A stretch of 34,764 bases of DNA, taken from Prochlorococcus sp. AG-442-N17. GTDB lineage: Bacteria; Cyanobacteriota; Cyanobacteriia; PCC-6307; Cyanobiaceae. A program made the position numbers and the translations under genes. This document shows positions 24,809 through 33,183 of this stretch, piece after piece. A model generated the notes under the pieces. It saw only the letters and a list, made by a program, of their open reading frames with translations. It was not told the DNA's origin and ran no database searches. Within the stretch, counting starts at the first letter, position 1, and each line of letters starts with the position of its first letter. The stretch covers positions 1 to 34,764 of the forward strand of contig QCPY01000012.1 of NCBI GenBank assembly GCA_003212375.1, written 5' to 3'.

Positions 24809-25074
24809 TGTATTCTCTGCATATTGAATTTTTTGGATATTTTGCTGCTATTTTAACTACAGTTGCATTTTTACCTCAACTAATTAAAACGTTAAAGACC
24901 AAAAAAGCTGATGATGTCTCTTTAGTAACTTTGATAATGTTTATATGCGGTGTGGTTTCTTGGATCATATACGGATATGCAATATCTTCACTACCTATAC
25001 TAATTGCAAATATAATTACTTTTATTCTAAATTTCTTTATTCTGATTTCAAAAATATACTATGAAAGAAAATAA
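24808..25074 (+). CDS. SemiSWEET / PQ-loop transporter
   Basis: An 88-residue protein of three membrane helices, the size of a SemiSWEET, which works as a dimer to carry sugars by facilitated diffusion. The first helix is followed by the PQ-loop signature FLPQLIKTLKTKKADDVSL (Pro23, Gln24); helices 2 and 3 are TLIMFICGVVSWIIYGYAI and ILIANIITFILNFFILI. The ATG overlaps the previous stop by one base (TAATG), so the two genes are co-translated. The substrate is inferred from the family only. Confidence 0.9.
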   Translation: MYSLHIEFFGYFAAILTTVAFLPQLIKTLKTKKADDVSLVTLIMFICGVVSWIIYGYAISSLPILIANIITFILNFFILISKIYYERK

Positions 25075-25164
25075 TAATTAGTGATAGTTAATAAATATAA
25101 AAGTATCAATTTTCTCAAAAAATGTTTCAATAAGTATTAACATAAATCAAATTATATATTAGTT

Positions 25165-25389
25165 TTGAAAACTACAAAATGCTGGGTTTGGTTTAAAGGA
25201 AGTCTGAATGAAGGTGGACATTGGAAAGAAGGCTTTAATTGCACTTTTGATGAAAAACCAGGAGTATTAATAGAAAGTCCCTCGTACGTCACTTGTAGAG
25301 TTCCAAACTGGCGGGTTGTCACAAAAAAACCAGAAGATCTTAAAAAAACTCCCTTGATTCCTGAAAATGCAGTGTGGAAAATTATTTAA
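25165..25389 (+). CDS. Small Trp-rich protein (74 aa), function unknown
   Basis: A TTG at 25165 opens a 74-residue frame with five Trp and a compact beta-like pattern (KCWVWFKGSLNEGGHWKEGF, SPSYVTCRVPNWRVV). No signal or membrane segment. The composition, unlike that of random frames here, supports coding. I do not recognise a named family. Confidence 0.65.
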   Translation: MKTTKCWVWFKGSLNEGGHWKEGFNCTFDEKPGVLIESPSYVTCRVPNWRVVTKKPEDLKKTPLIPENAVWKII

Positions 25390-25464
25390 ATTTAACTTGT
25401 ACTAAAAAAAATACATAACATTACACCAATAAAGTTAAAATTACATAACTAAAAGAAAAATACT

Positions 25465-26376
25465 ATTTACGCTCTTTTCATAAACATCATACCATTCTTA
25501 ACTTTTGGTTTTTTTATTGGAAAAATAAAACCAAAACTTTCAGAATCCATAGCTATTCCTCTTATTAAATATGGTATTCCTTTGAGTGTCATGAGCCTCT
25601 TATTAAAAGAAGGAATTGATACAGATTTAATTAAAACTGCTTTGATTGCTTTTTTTTTAATTGGATTTTTGATAATTCTAATTAATTATTTTTCAGTTTT
25701 AAAAACTAAACTACCTAATTATTCCATACAATTAGCTGGCTTAATAGGAAATACATCATTTCTTGGAATCCCAATTGCTATAGCTCTTCTTCCAATAAGC
25801 ACTATTAATTTTACAATAGGCTTTGATTTAGGAACAACTCTCTTTGCATGGATATTTGGACCTTTCTTTCTGCAAAAAAATGAGAACTCAAATAATAAAC
25901 TTAAATTTAAAGAACTTTTAAAAGCGATATTAAACAGTCCGGCCTCAAGAGGGATTATAGGTGTGATGATTGCATATCTTTTTGGGTTAGAACGCGTTTT
26001 GGGCGATTATCTGTGGATCCCAGCAAAAATTGTCATAGCTTTAGCAATAGTTATTGTCGGAACCAGACTTGGAATAATAACAAATCACAAAATTAAATTT
26101 TTTAATTTTGATAACGGGATTAAATATTCAATAATATTAAAGTTAATTATTATGCCTTTGATTATATATTTTGTAAGCAAAATCTTAAATTTTAATCTTA
26201 ACGAGACGTCTGCAGTTGTTCTTCAAGCTGGTACTCCATCTGCAGTCTCAACAATCTTGATGGCTGAAGCATTTAAAAAGAATGAACAGTTAGCGGCTAC
26301 AATTCTTTTTTCAACAACGTTAATTTCAATAATTACTATCCCTTTTTTAGCAATTTTACTAAAAATTACTAATTAA
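25465..26376 (+). CDS. AEC (auxin efflux carrier) family permease, non-standard start
   Basis: The family's two-bundle membrane architecture is visible: VMSLLLKEG, GLIGNTSFLGIPIAIALLP with the central Asn/Pro region, and VLQAGTPSAVSTILMAEAF, a typical AEC motif. The first ordinary start is TTG 25582 (264 aa), but it would cut off the conserved first helix: the frame is open from 25453 and encodes LFINIIPFLTFGFFIGKIKP and LSESIAIPLIKYGIP. Counting from an ATT at 25465 the protein has about 303 residues, the usual length. No ATG, GTG or TTG exists in that extension. Substrate unknown (AEC members move carboxylates or auxin-like acids). Confidence 0.8.
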   Translation: MYALFINIIPFLTFGFFIGKIKPKLSESIAIPLIKYGIPLSVMSLLLKEGIDTDLIKTALIAFFLIGFLIILINYFSVLKTKLPNYSIQLAGLIGNTSFLGIPIAIALLPISTINFTIGFDLGTTLFAWIFGPFFLQKNENSNNKLKFKELLKAILNSPASRGIIGVMIAYLFGLERVLGDYLWIPAKIVIALAIVIVGTRLGIITNHKIKFFNFDNGIKYSIILKLIIMPLIIYFVSKILNFNLNETSAVVLQAGTPSAVSTILMAEAFKKNEQLAATILFSTTLISIITIPFLAILLKITN

Positions 26377-26488
26377 AAGTATTCTATTAGATCAATGAAT
26401 AGGTATTTTTAATTTTTTTTGATACATGTTTAATGAATATTGTAAATATAATATCCGGATAATCACATAATGTCTTAAGATTTATGTT

Positions 26489-26740
26489 ATGAAGTCAATA
26501 AATCCTAAAAATGAATATATTCCTATAGATCTTCAAATTTCTGTGAGAAGAGATACTTTTAGGCTTATTTCAGAAATGGCTCAAGATATGGGTATTAGTA
26601 TTAATGAGGTTTTCAGTTTTCTCGCAGAGGACTCTGTTATTGATCTAGAATTGCTTGAAAGTTTAGATAATGTAGAAATTCCCTATAAATGTAGTTTAGA
26701 GGATCTTAAAAATGAAATGCTTAAAAAAAGGCTTTCTTAA
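26489..26740 (+). CDS. Small protein with possible ribbon-helix-helix fold
   Basis: An 83-residue soluble protein. The stretch IPIDLQISVRRDTFRLISEMAQDMGISINEVFSFL fits a short strand followed by two helices, as in CopG/Arc-type DNA-binding proteins; the C-terminal half is acidic. A transcription-regulator role is possible but not proven; no antitoxin partner gene is adjacent. ATG 26489. Confidence 0.65.
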   Translation: MKSINPKNEYIPIDLQISVRRDTFRLISEMAQDMGISINEVFSFLAEDSVIDLELLESLDNVEIPYKCSLEDLKNEMLKKRLS

Positions 26741-27047
26741 AATTTTTAGACTTGTTTACTTTTACAGCTAAATTTAAAGCTATAACCTAGTTAATTAGTT
26801 GATCGAGCATTTACTGCGCTTTTTTTTATAAGATTATAAATTCCGTACACTCCGAACTTTCTCCTTTCTTCATATAGGCCAACAATTAATTACGTCTCAA
26901 ATGAATATCATCAAAAATGATTAAGACAAAACTGAATTAAGTTTTGCCAAAATCGACCCAAAGCTATTCAATACCTCCTTATATAAAGTAAATAGATCAA
27001 AATTTCTTCTGAAGCAAGGTCCTATATTTATACTTAAAAAGTATTTT
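26741..27047. other. 307-nt gap without a recognisable gene
   Basis: No credible reading frame on either strand (longest possibilities are under 20 codons). A T-rich run at about 26820-26826, preceded by a weak AGC/GCT stem (about 26806-26819), may end the 83-aa gene's transcript. On the minus strand AAGGAGGT (about 26978-26971) is followed by a 16-codon TTG frame, most likely accidental. An AAAACT/AGTTTT hairpin lies at 26928-26945. A small RNA cannot be excluded. Confidence 0.5.
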
Positions 27048-28127
27048 TTAAGATTTGTTTTCTCTAATAATCATACTAAGCCATTTCACAACTTTACTAG
27101 CAAATATATTTGAAGAAGCGTTATTCTCTACCCATTCTCTACAAAGCTTCCGGTCAATTTTATTTATGCTCTTCAAGTACCTAAGAAGGCTTTCCTTATC
27201 ATCTGGTATGGCAAGATAACCCGTTCTGCCATGATCAATGATTTCACTCGGTCCTCCCCTTTTATAAGCTATTACAGGAACTCCACAAGCCAATGCTTCA
27301 ACTACAACATTCCCGTAGGCTTCGTTCCATTTAGGTGTATTAAGTAAAGCTCTACAAGTTCCGAGTTCTTTTTGTAACTCTTCCGTTTTTAAAAAACCTT
27401 TCCATTCTAATATCTCAGCAGAGCACGATTTTTCTATTTTTAGAGCATATGACTGATCTTGAATAATTCCCCAAACTTTAAGTTTTTCACCTAGTGCATT
27501 AGCTACATATGCTGCATCCTCTAATCCCTTTTCAGGTGCCACTCTGCCAACCCAACCCAGCGGACCATTCTTACAATCTTGAAAAACATAATTATCTAAT
27601 ATAAATCCATTTCCAATAACAATTGGATCATCAATGAAAGGATAATCTTCAGCTTGTATTTTTGAATGAAAAGCAAAGTTATTAGGATATTTAGAGTAAA
27701 CTTTTGAAATTAAATTACTTATCACAGAACTTTCAGAGCCCATGCTAATAATATGAGCAATTGGGATATTTATATTTAGTGTCATCCAAATCGGTAGCCA
27801 GTCATAAGAAAAATTTAATATTATATCTGCCTTTTTACTAATAGCTATTGCCTTTTCGATCATCCCAGATAAAAGCGAGTTGTCAGGGATTGTTACTAAA
27901 GAATAATAATCTTGATGTTGCCAACTTTTTTGTTCTGTCCCCTCTACATAATGTATTTTTGCTTTATTACTAGTTTGTATCAATTTAGAGTTTTTTGGAG
28001 CTACTACATCAACCGTATGACCTTTTTCTAGTAAACCAGTGACTAAAGAACCTAAAGTAAGCTCAACTCCGCCACCTTTACCGCTGCCCAGAAATCCAAT
28101 AGGTGTACTAATTAAAACTATATGCAT
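27048..28127 (-). CDS. Family 4 glycosyltransferase (GT-B)
   Basis: The 359 residues show the two Rossmann halves of a GT4 retaining glycosyltransferase: GSGKGGGVELTLGSLVTGL near the N-terminus, GWVGRVAPEKGLEDA (192-206), and the E-x7-E motif EAYGNVVVE (Glu269, Glu277) followed by ALACGVPVIAYKRGGPSEI. It moves a sugar from a nucleotide donor to an acceptor, probably for a surface polysaccharide, glycolipid or compatible solute; the substrates cannot be told. The EamA transporter gene is 28 nt upstream on the same strand. Confidence 0.93.
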   Translation of the reverse strand: MHIVLISTPIGFLGSGKGGGVELTLGSLVTGLLEKGHTVDVVAPKNSKLIQTSNKAKIHYVEGTEQKSWQHQDYYSLVTIPDNSLLSGMIEKAIAISKKADIILNFSYDWLPIWMTLNINIPIAHIISMGSESSVISNLISKVYSKYPNNFAFHSKIQAEDYPFIDDPIVIGNGFILDNYVFQDCKNGPLGWVGRVAPEKGLEDAAYVANALGEKLKVWGIIQDQSYALKIEKSCSAEILEWKGFLKTEELQKELGTCRALLNTPKWNEAYGNVVVEALACGVPVIAYKRGGPSEIIDHGRTGYLAIPDDKESLLRYLKSINKIDRKLCREWVENNASSNIFASKVVKWLSMIIRENKS

Positions 28128-28155
28128 TCTTAAAACTATTTTCCAATTCTATTTA

Positions 28156-29097
28156 CTAAATATTAGTATTATTACTTGAAATTTCCCATAAAGATTTTCT
28201 CTGGCTTACCAAGAAAACTGAAATCAGTACAAAAACTACTCCAATCCATTGGATGATTGTTAATCTTTCATTTAGATAAACACCACCTGTAAGGAGAGCA
28301 AATATTGGGGTTAAAAAGGCAAGCGTACTAAATCCTGTTATTTCTTTATTATTAGCAAAATAGAAAAACAATCCATATGCTAAAGCACCTCCAAAGATAC
28401 TTGCAAATGACATGAGCCCCCAATCATATATTGACCAATCTGGTATTAATTGGAAATTTGTTTGCAAGCAATGTTTGATAATGAGAGGGAAACTACCAAA
28501 AACCATATGCCATCCAGTAACTGCAACTGGATCACTTTTAGTGCATGTGAATCTTATCAAAATTGTACCTAATGCCATCGCTAAAGATGCTCCAAGCATC
28601 CATATTTCTCCAATATTTAGTGGAACATCAGTAATATTTTTATCAGACATTAACCACCAATTTTGTAAAAGTTCTTTTGGAACTCCTAAAAAAATTATTC
28701 CGCCTAAACCAAAAAGCAATCCTAGCCATCCTATTGGATTGATTAAATTACCGAAAATTAGTCGTGCCAATAATGCTACCAGTAAGGGTTGCGAATCAAT
28801 CAAAACAGAGCCCAGACCAGCCCCTGTTTTTGAAATTCCATATGTTAAAAATAATTGAAAAAAAGTTGCGTCTACAATAGTAAAAACTATGAACCATTTC
28901 AAATCGCATCTATAAATTTTTAGATCTCTTTTAAATAAATATGTTGTAATAAGAACAAGAATTCCTGCAGGAAGCAATCTTAATGAGGCAACTAATTCTC
29001 CTCCAGCAGTTGCTACCAATGGTGTCATTGCTGTCATCGAAGTACCCCAGAGTGCAAAAGGGAGTATCATTAAAAACCAATTTAGGATTGAATTCAT
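28156..29097 (-). CDS. EamA/DMT-family transporter
   Basis: A 313-residue inner-membrane protein with about ten helices, made of two EamA repeats of five helices each (ILNWFLMILPFALWGTSMTA at the start of the first; EIWMLGASLAMALGTILIRF at the start of the second). Family members export or import metabolites, often amino acids or nucleotide sugars. It lies just upstream of the GT4 gene and is divergent from sppA across about 50 nt. Confidence 0.92.
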   Translation of the reverse strand: MNSILNWFLMILPFALWGTSMTAMTPLVATAGGELVASLRLLPAGILVLITTYLFKRDLKIYRCDLKWFIVFTIVDATFFQLFLTYGISKTGAGLGSVLIDSQPLLVALLARLIFGNLINPIGWLGLLFGLGGIIFLGVPKELLQNWWLMSDKNITDVPLNIGEIWMLGASLAMALGTILIRFTCTKSDPVAVTGWHMVFGSFPLIIKHCLQTNFQLIPDWSIYDWGLMSFASIFGGALAYGLFFYFANNKEITGFSTLAFLTPIFALLTGGVYLNERLTIIQWIGVVFVLISVFLVSQRKSLWEISSNNTNI

Positions 29098-29150
29098 TTG
29101 GTCTGCTGATAGTCTTTTTAAAGTAGATTTATGATTTGTACCTTAAAAAA

Positions 29151-29948
29151 ATGATTTGGCCTTTTAGACGAAAGTCAAAAAAAAGAATGGCTCGGATAGT
29201 AATTGATGAGCCAATTACAAGTTCAACAAGAATTTCTGTCATCAAAGCTTTAAAACAAGTTGAAGATAGAGAGTTTCCAGCATTAATTTTGAGAATCGAC
29301 TCACCAGGTGGGACCGTTGGTGATAGCCAAGAAATATACTCTGCTATTAAACGACTAAAAGAGAAAGGATGTAAAGTAATTGCTAGTTTTGGAAACATAT
29401 CTGCTTCTGGTGGGGTTTACATCGGTGTAGCTTCCGACAAAATTGTAGCTAACCCAGGAACAATTACGGGCTCAATTGGTGTAATAATAAGAGGAAATAA
29501 TTTATCTGAGCTATTGAATAAAATCGGTATAAAGTTTGAGACTGTAAAAAGTGGTATTTATAAAGATATTCTTTCGCCTGATAAACCTTTAAGTGATGAA
29601 GGCAGAAAACTCTTACAAGGACTAATAGATGAAAGTTATAAACAATTTACTGAGGCGGTTGCAGAAGGTAGGAATTTGCCCATCGAAGATGTAAAGAAGT
29701 TTGCTGATGGAAGAATCTTTACTGGAACTCAAGCCAAAGAACTTGGTTTAGTCGACGAAATTGGTGATGAATTTGCAGCGAGAGATCTTGCAGCTGAAAT
29801 GGTTAAAATCGATCCAAAAATACAACCTGTAACTTTTGGTAAGAAAAAAAAGAAAATACTCGGGCTCATTCCTGGAAGTAAAATTGTTCAAAATATATTT
29901 TTTGAATTAAATTCATCTAATAAAATGCTTTGGTTATATAAACCTTGA
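29151..29948 (+). CDS. sppA: Signal peptide peptidase SppA (short form)
   Basis: A ClpP/crotonase-fold serine protease that degrades cleaved signal peptides; the short form of about 265 residues. Signatures: LILRIDSPGGTVGDSQEIY, the nucleophile Ser86 in FGNISASGGVYIGVASDKI, NPGTITGSIGVI, and the lysine motif VKSGIYKDILSP with the candidate general base around 133-138. I start at ATG 29151; a TTG at 29136 would add five residues. No N-terminal membrane anchor is visible. Its TGA overlaps a TTG of aroH. Confidence 0.93.
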   Translation: MIWPFRRKSKKRMARIVIDEPITSSTRISVIKALKQVEDREFPALILRIDSPGGTVGDSQEIYSAIKRLKEKGCKVIASFGNISASGGVYIGVASDKIVANPGTITGSIGVIIRGNNLSELLNKIGIKFETVKSGIYKDILSPDKPLSDEGRKLLQGLIDESYKQFTEAVAEGRNLPIEDVKKFADGRIFTGTQAKELGLVDEIGDEFAARDLAAEMVKIDPKIQPVTFGKKKKKILGLIPGSKIVQNIFFELNSSNKMLWLYKP

Positions 29949-30340
29949 ATTTAAATATGAAAAAGGATTATCTCGATGGTGAAAAAGTTACTGCTATAAG
30001 AGGAGCTACAACTTCAAGTGGAAATTCAACAAAAGAGATTGAGAATTCAGTAGTTGAGCTTATTGATGAATTAATTTCGCGAAATAATTTAGACCCAAAA
30101 AATATATTATCTATAATTTTTACTGTTACTAATGATCTGGATGCATGTTTCCCAGCTTCTATTGCAAGAAAAAGGTTTGGACTTGACTCGGTAGCATTTT
30201 TAGACTGTCAACAAATGTATCTTTCTGATGATGTTGATTTTTGTATTAGATTAATGGCACTGGTCATCTTACCTTCTAATTCCTCAATTAATCACCCTTA
30301 CTTACGTGGTGCCTCAAATTTAAGGACCGATAGATGTTAA
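29945..30340 (+). CDS. aroH: Chorismate mutase, AroH type
   Basis: The monofunctional AroH-type enzyme converts chorismate to prephenate for phenylalanine and tyrosine synthesis. Hallmarks in the 131 residues: the active-site region AIRGATTSSGNSTKEI, VTNDLDACFPASIARKRFG, and the C-terminal HPYLRGASNLRTD. The start may be TTG 29945, overlapping the sppA stop as TTGA, or ATG 29957, which removes four residues. Both keep the domain intact. Confidence 0.93.
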   Translation: MNLNMKKDYLDGEKVTAIRGATTSSGNSTKEIENSVVELIDELISRNNLDPKNILSIIFTVTNDLDACFPASIARKRFGLDSVAFLDCQQMYLSDDVDFCIRLMALVILPSNSSINHPYLRGASNLRTDRC

Positions 30341-30400
30341 TCTTTAAAAAGTTTTTTATGTAAAATAAAAGTTAATAAAACGATTATTTAATCCAAAACA

Positions 30401-30970
30401 ATGAATAAGAATCTCAAAAAATTTTTTAAAAAACACATACTTATTAAAGTACTATTAATTTCACCATTTTTACTGTCTATTCCATTACTAAATAATACTG
30501 AAGCTAAAGCAGCTTTAGAGTTCCAATGGGACGAAGACTCAGGTTATAGAAAGTTAAAATGGTTTCAAAAAAATAATTTGAGTAAAGCTAGGAATACAAT
30601 TTTTTTCTTTTTTAGACCCAATGACAGAAAAGAAAGTCTTTTAAAAATAACTTTGAAGATACCTAAAACTTTCAAATCAGAAATTAAAAAAGAAAAAATA
30701 AGTTTTTGCAAAGTAAGAATAGGTGGTTATGAAACTCGTACAAAGTGTATTGAGGATATACCTGCAGATATTGAACTTAACGAAGACAAAACTTCGCTAG
30801 ATATATTCCCTTACACTCCAATTCCTAGAAATAAGGATAGTTACGCAATAGTAATAAAAGTGTTTAATCCAAGAAGGACTGGTCTATATCAATTTCATTC
30901 TTTTGGGCAGTATTTTGGAAATGATTCCGTTTCAAGTTATTTAGGGAGCGCAACTATTTTGATCGATTAA
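30401..30970 (+). CDS. DUF2808 secreted protein
   Basis: A 189-residue protein with a signal peptide (LIKVLLISPFLLSIPLLNN, cleavage near AKA at 34-37), followed by a beta-rich domain with LEFQWDEDSGYRKLKW, FCKVRIGGYETRTKCIEDI and TGLYQFHSFGQYFGN. I assign it to DUF2808, a cyanobacterial family of unknown function, from memory. It is expected in the periplasm or thylakoid lumen; the two Cys could pair. Confidence 0.82.
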   Translation: MNKNLKKFFKKHILIKVLLISPFLLSIPLLNNTEAKAALEFQWDEDSGYRKLKWFQKNNLSKARNTIFFFFRPNDRKESLLKITLKIPKTFKSEIKKEKISFCKVRIGGYETRTKCIEDIPADIELNEDKTSLDIFPYTPIPRNKDSYAIVIKVFNPRRTGLYQFHSFGQYFGNDSVSSYLGSATILID

Positions 30971-31000
30971 ATGATAAATTGTTAACAAGTATAAAAAAAA

Positions 31001-31138
31001 ATGACTAAGAGAACATTAGGCGGAACATCAAGAAAAAGAAAACGCGTATCTGGTTTTAGGGTAAGAATGCGTTCACATACAGGAAGAAGAGTTATTAAAA
31101 GCAGAAGAAAAAGAGGCAGAAACAGAATAGCAGTTTAA
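31001..31138 (+). CDS. rpmH: Ribosomal protein bL34
   Basis: A 45-residue, strongly basic protein: [39 protein letters not shown]. These are the normal bL34 sequence features and length. It precedes rnpA by 15 nt, the arrangement conserved across bacteria, though here without dnaA next to it. Confidence 0.98.
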   Translation: MTKRTLGGTSRKRKRVSGFRVRMRSHTGRRVIKSRRKRGRNRIAV

Positions 31139-31153
31139 AAATACAAAATAACA

Positions 31154-31540
31154 ATGGCCTTGCCAAAAGCTATGCGTCTAAAAGGTCATAGGGCCTTCGA
31201 TCATATTCATAAAAATTCGGTTAAATATTACGGAAAATTAATGACTTTAAAAATAGCAAGATCAAACCCTAATATTCTTATCTCTCATAAAAACATCGAT
31301 AGTTTAGAAAATTTAAAGATTGCAATAGCTATTAGTAAAAAAGTTTCAAAAAAAGCTGTTTTAAGAAATAAAATAAGGAGACTATTGCAGGATTGGTTAT
31401 TTAAAAACTTTGGTGAAGAGAAGAACCACAAACCTTATTGGTTACTTGTTAACCTTAAAGCTGGTGTTTCCTTCAGCGATAGAATTAAACTTCTTGAAGA
31501 ATTTCAACATCTAATTTATAAGTCAGGTCTTTTTAAATGA
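31154..31540 (+). CDS. rnpA: Ribonuclease P protein component
   Basis: The protein cofactor of RNase P, which trims the 5' ends of tRNA precursors with the catalytic RNA. The 128 residues include the LRLKGHRAFDHI-like start (MRLKGHRAFDHI) and the RNR-type motif KKAVLRNKIRRLLQDW near residue 75-90, which binds the RNA. Its TGA overlaps the next ATG by four bases (ATGA). Confidence 0.97.
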   Translation: MALPKAMRLKGHRAFDHIHKNSVKYYGKLMTLKIARSNPNILISHKNIDSLENLKIAIAISKKVSKKAVLRNKIRRLLQDWLFKNFGEEKNHKPYWLLVNLKAGVSFSDRIKLLEEFQHLIYKSGLFK

Positions 31541-31950
31541 TTAACATGAATGAAGAAACCTTTTATGAAGGTGGCCCTGCCAAAAGTGATTTAATAATAA
31601 ATCTTTTTGCAGCCTTAACTATCTTAGGTCTTCCATTTACTTTCGCGGCAATAGTTAGAGCTTTATGGTTAAGATATAAAATTACAAATAAGAGAATAAC
31701 AATTGATGGTGGATGGTTTGGGAAAAATAAAACACAAGTATCTTTAAAGAATATAGAAGAAATAAGATCTATCCCAAGAGGCTTTGGATCATATGGAGAT
31801 ATGGTTCTAATACTTAATGATGGTTCTAAAGTTGAAATGAAATCATTACCCCTTTTTAGAGAAAAACAAAAGTTTATTGAGGAAAATATGGTTAAAAGAT
31901 CAGAGATATTAAATCTTAAAGCGGTTGAGGGTTTTGCAACCAAATCCTGA
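31537..31950 (+). CDS. PH-domain (bPH_2-like) membrane protein
   Basis: A 137-residue protein with one hydrophobic segment (about 15-37, LFAALTILGLPFTFAAIVRAL) and a following bacterial PH-like domain: RYKITNKRITIDGGWFGKNKT and SLKNIEEIRSIPRGFGSYGDMVLILNDGS. Such proteins are common between rnpA and yidC in cyanobacteria; function is unknown. The ATGA overlap with rnpA shows translational coupling. Confidence 0.88.
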   Translation: MINMNEETFYEGGPAKSDLIINLFAALTILGLPFTFAAIVRALWLRYKITNKRITIDGGWFGKNKTQVSLKNIEEIRSIPRGFGSYGDMVLILNDGSKVEMKSLPLFREKQKFIEENMVKRSEILNLKAVEGFATKS

Positions 31951-32022
31951 ATAAATTAATTACAAAAGCGTTTTTATCCTGTAAAATAAAGTGTCAAATA
32001 AAATAAAAATTACTTTAGTATT

Positions 32023-33162
32023 GTGATCGGGTTCATTTCAGAAAAATTACTAATCCCGATTCTAGATTTTTTCTACGGATTAGTCCCAAGCTATGGCTTA
32101 GCAATCGTTGCACTTACTGTCGTAATAAGAATAGCACTTTTTCCTCTTAGCGCAGGATCAATAAGAAGTGCCAGAAGAATGAAGATAGCACAACCTGTTA
32201 TGCAAAAAAGGCAAGCAGAGATAAAATCTAAATTTTCCGGTGATCCCAAAAAACAGCAAGAAGAACTTGGTAAATTAATGAACGAATTTGGTAGCCCCCT
32301 TGCAGGATGTTTACCTTTAATCGTTCAGATGCCTGTTTTATTTGCGTTATTTGCGACCCTAAGAGGTTCGCCCTTCGCTGATGTCCCTTACAATATAAAT
32401 TTAAAAGTTGTTCCTCAAGAACAAATAGCAGCTATTGATCCAAAGCCCTACAAGTCTCCAAGTCATTCAATATTCGTAACAGAAAAGTCTCATTTTCCAG
32501 TAGTTGCAACATTACCAAACGGTACAAAATTAGGTGCTGAAGATTCAGTAAAGATAAACTTGCAGACAACTAATGGCAATAGCTATTCAGAAATTCTCTC
32601 AAAATACGATAATGGTTCAAAATTTCTTCCTACCTGGACTGTTTCTAAAGGTTCAGAAAATATTAAGGTTAATCAAGATGGTTTAGTTACGGCTATCAAA
32701 CCAGGTGATGCAACAATAGAAGCTAAAATTCCTGGGCTAGCGGCAAAAAGTGGATTCTTGTTTATTAAAGCTCTTGGTCAGGTTGGTTTTTACGTGGATG
32801 GTTCAATAAACTGGGATATCGCTACATTAGTTGGAGCTTTTGGTTTAACCCTGCTTCTCTCCCAGGTTTTATCGAGTCAAGGGATGCCTTCAAATGCTCA
32901 ACAATCTACAGCAAATAAAATAACTCCAGTAATGATAACTGGAATGTTCTTATTTTTTCCTTTACCTGCGGGCGTATTGTTATATATGGTTGTTGCAAAC
33001 ATCTTCCAAGCATTACAGACTTTTCTCCTAAACAAAGAAGCTCTCCCAGCTAACTTACAAAAAATTCTGGATGAACAATTAATGAATCAAAATAAAGTAA
33101 CTCCCTCTACTGCTAATATTTCAGAAAAAAGATTACCATTTGAACCTAATAACAAAAAATAA
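32023..33162 (+). CDS. yidC: Membrane protein insertase YidC/Alb3
   Basis: YidC inserts proteins into the inner and thylakoid membranes. The 379 residues include [19 protein letters not shown] with the groove Arg36, [19 protein letters not shown] (cytoplasmic coiled region), [20 protein letters not shown], and the last helices [20 protein letters not shown] and [19 protein letters not shown]. Between helix 2 and helix 3 there is an insert of about 130 residues (about 120-260), in which [16 protein letters not shown] and [18 protein letters not shown] look like a bacterial Ig-like Big_2 domain. The start is GTG 32023. Confidence 0.96.
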   Translation: MIGFISEKLLIPILDFFYGLVPSYGLAIVALTVVIRIALFPLSAGSIRSARRMKIAQPVMQKRQAEIKSKFSGDPKKQQEELGKLMNEFGSPLAGCLPLIVQMPVLFALFATLRGSPFADVPYNINLKVVPQEQIAAIDPKPYKSPSHSIFVTEKSHFPVVATLPNGTKLGAEDSVKINLQTTNGNSYSEILSKYDNGSKFLPTWTVSKGSENIKVNQDGLVTAIKPGDATIEAKIPGLAAKSGFLFIKALGQVGFYVDGSINWDIATLVGAFGLTLLLSQVLSSQGMPSNAQQSTANKITPVMITGMFLFFPLPAGVLLYMVVANIFQALQTFLLNKEALPANLQKILDEQLMNQNKVTPSTANISEKRLPFEPNNKK

Positions 33163-33183
33163 TCTAATCTTCTGTTATACATA

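Noticed and set aside
26930-26980. AAGGAGGT followed by a 16-codon TTG frame on the minus strand
   Set aside because: Too short, no family, and the ribosome-binding-like string is 2 nt from the TTG, too close.
28412-28858. 148-codon plus-strand frame
   Set aside because: It lies wholly antisense to the EamA transporter gene and has no family features.
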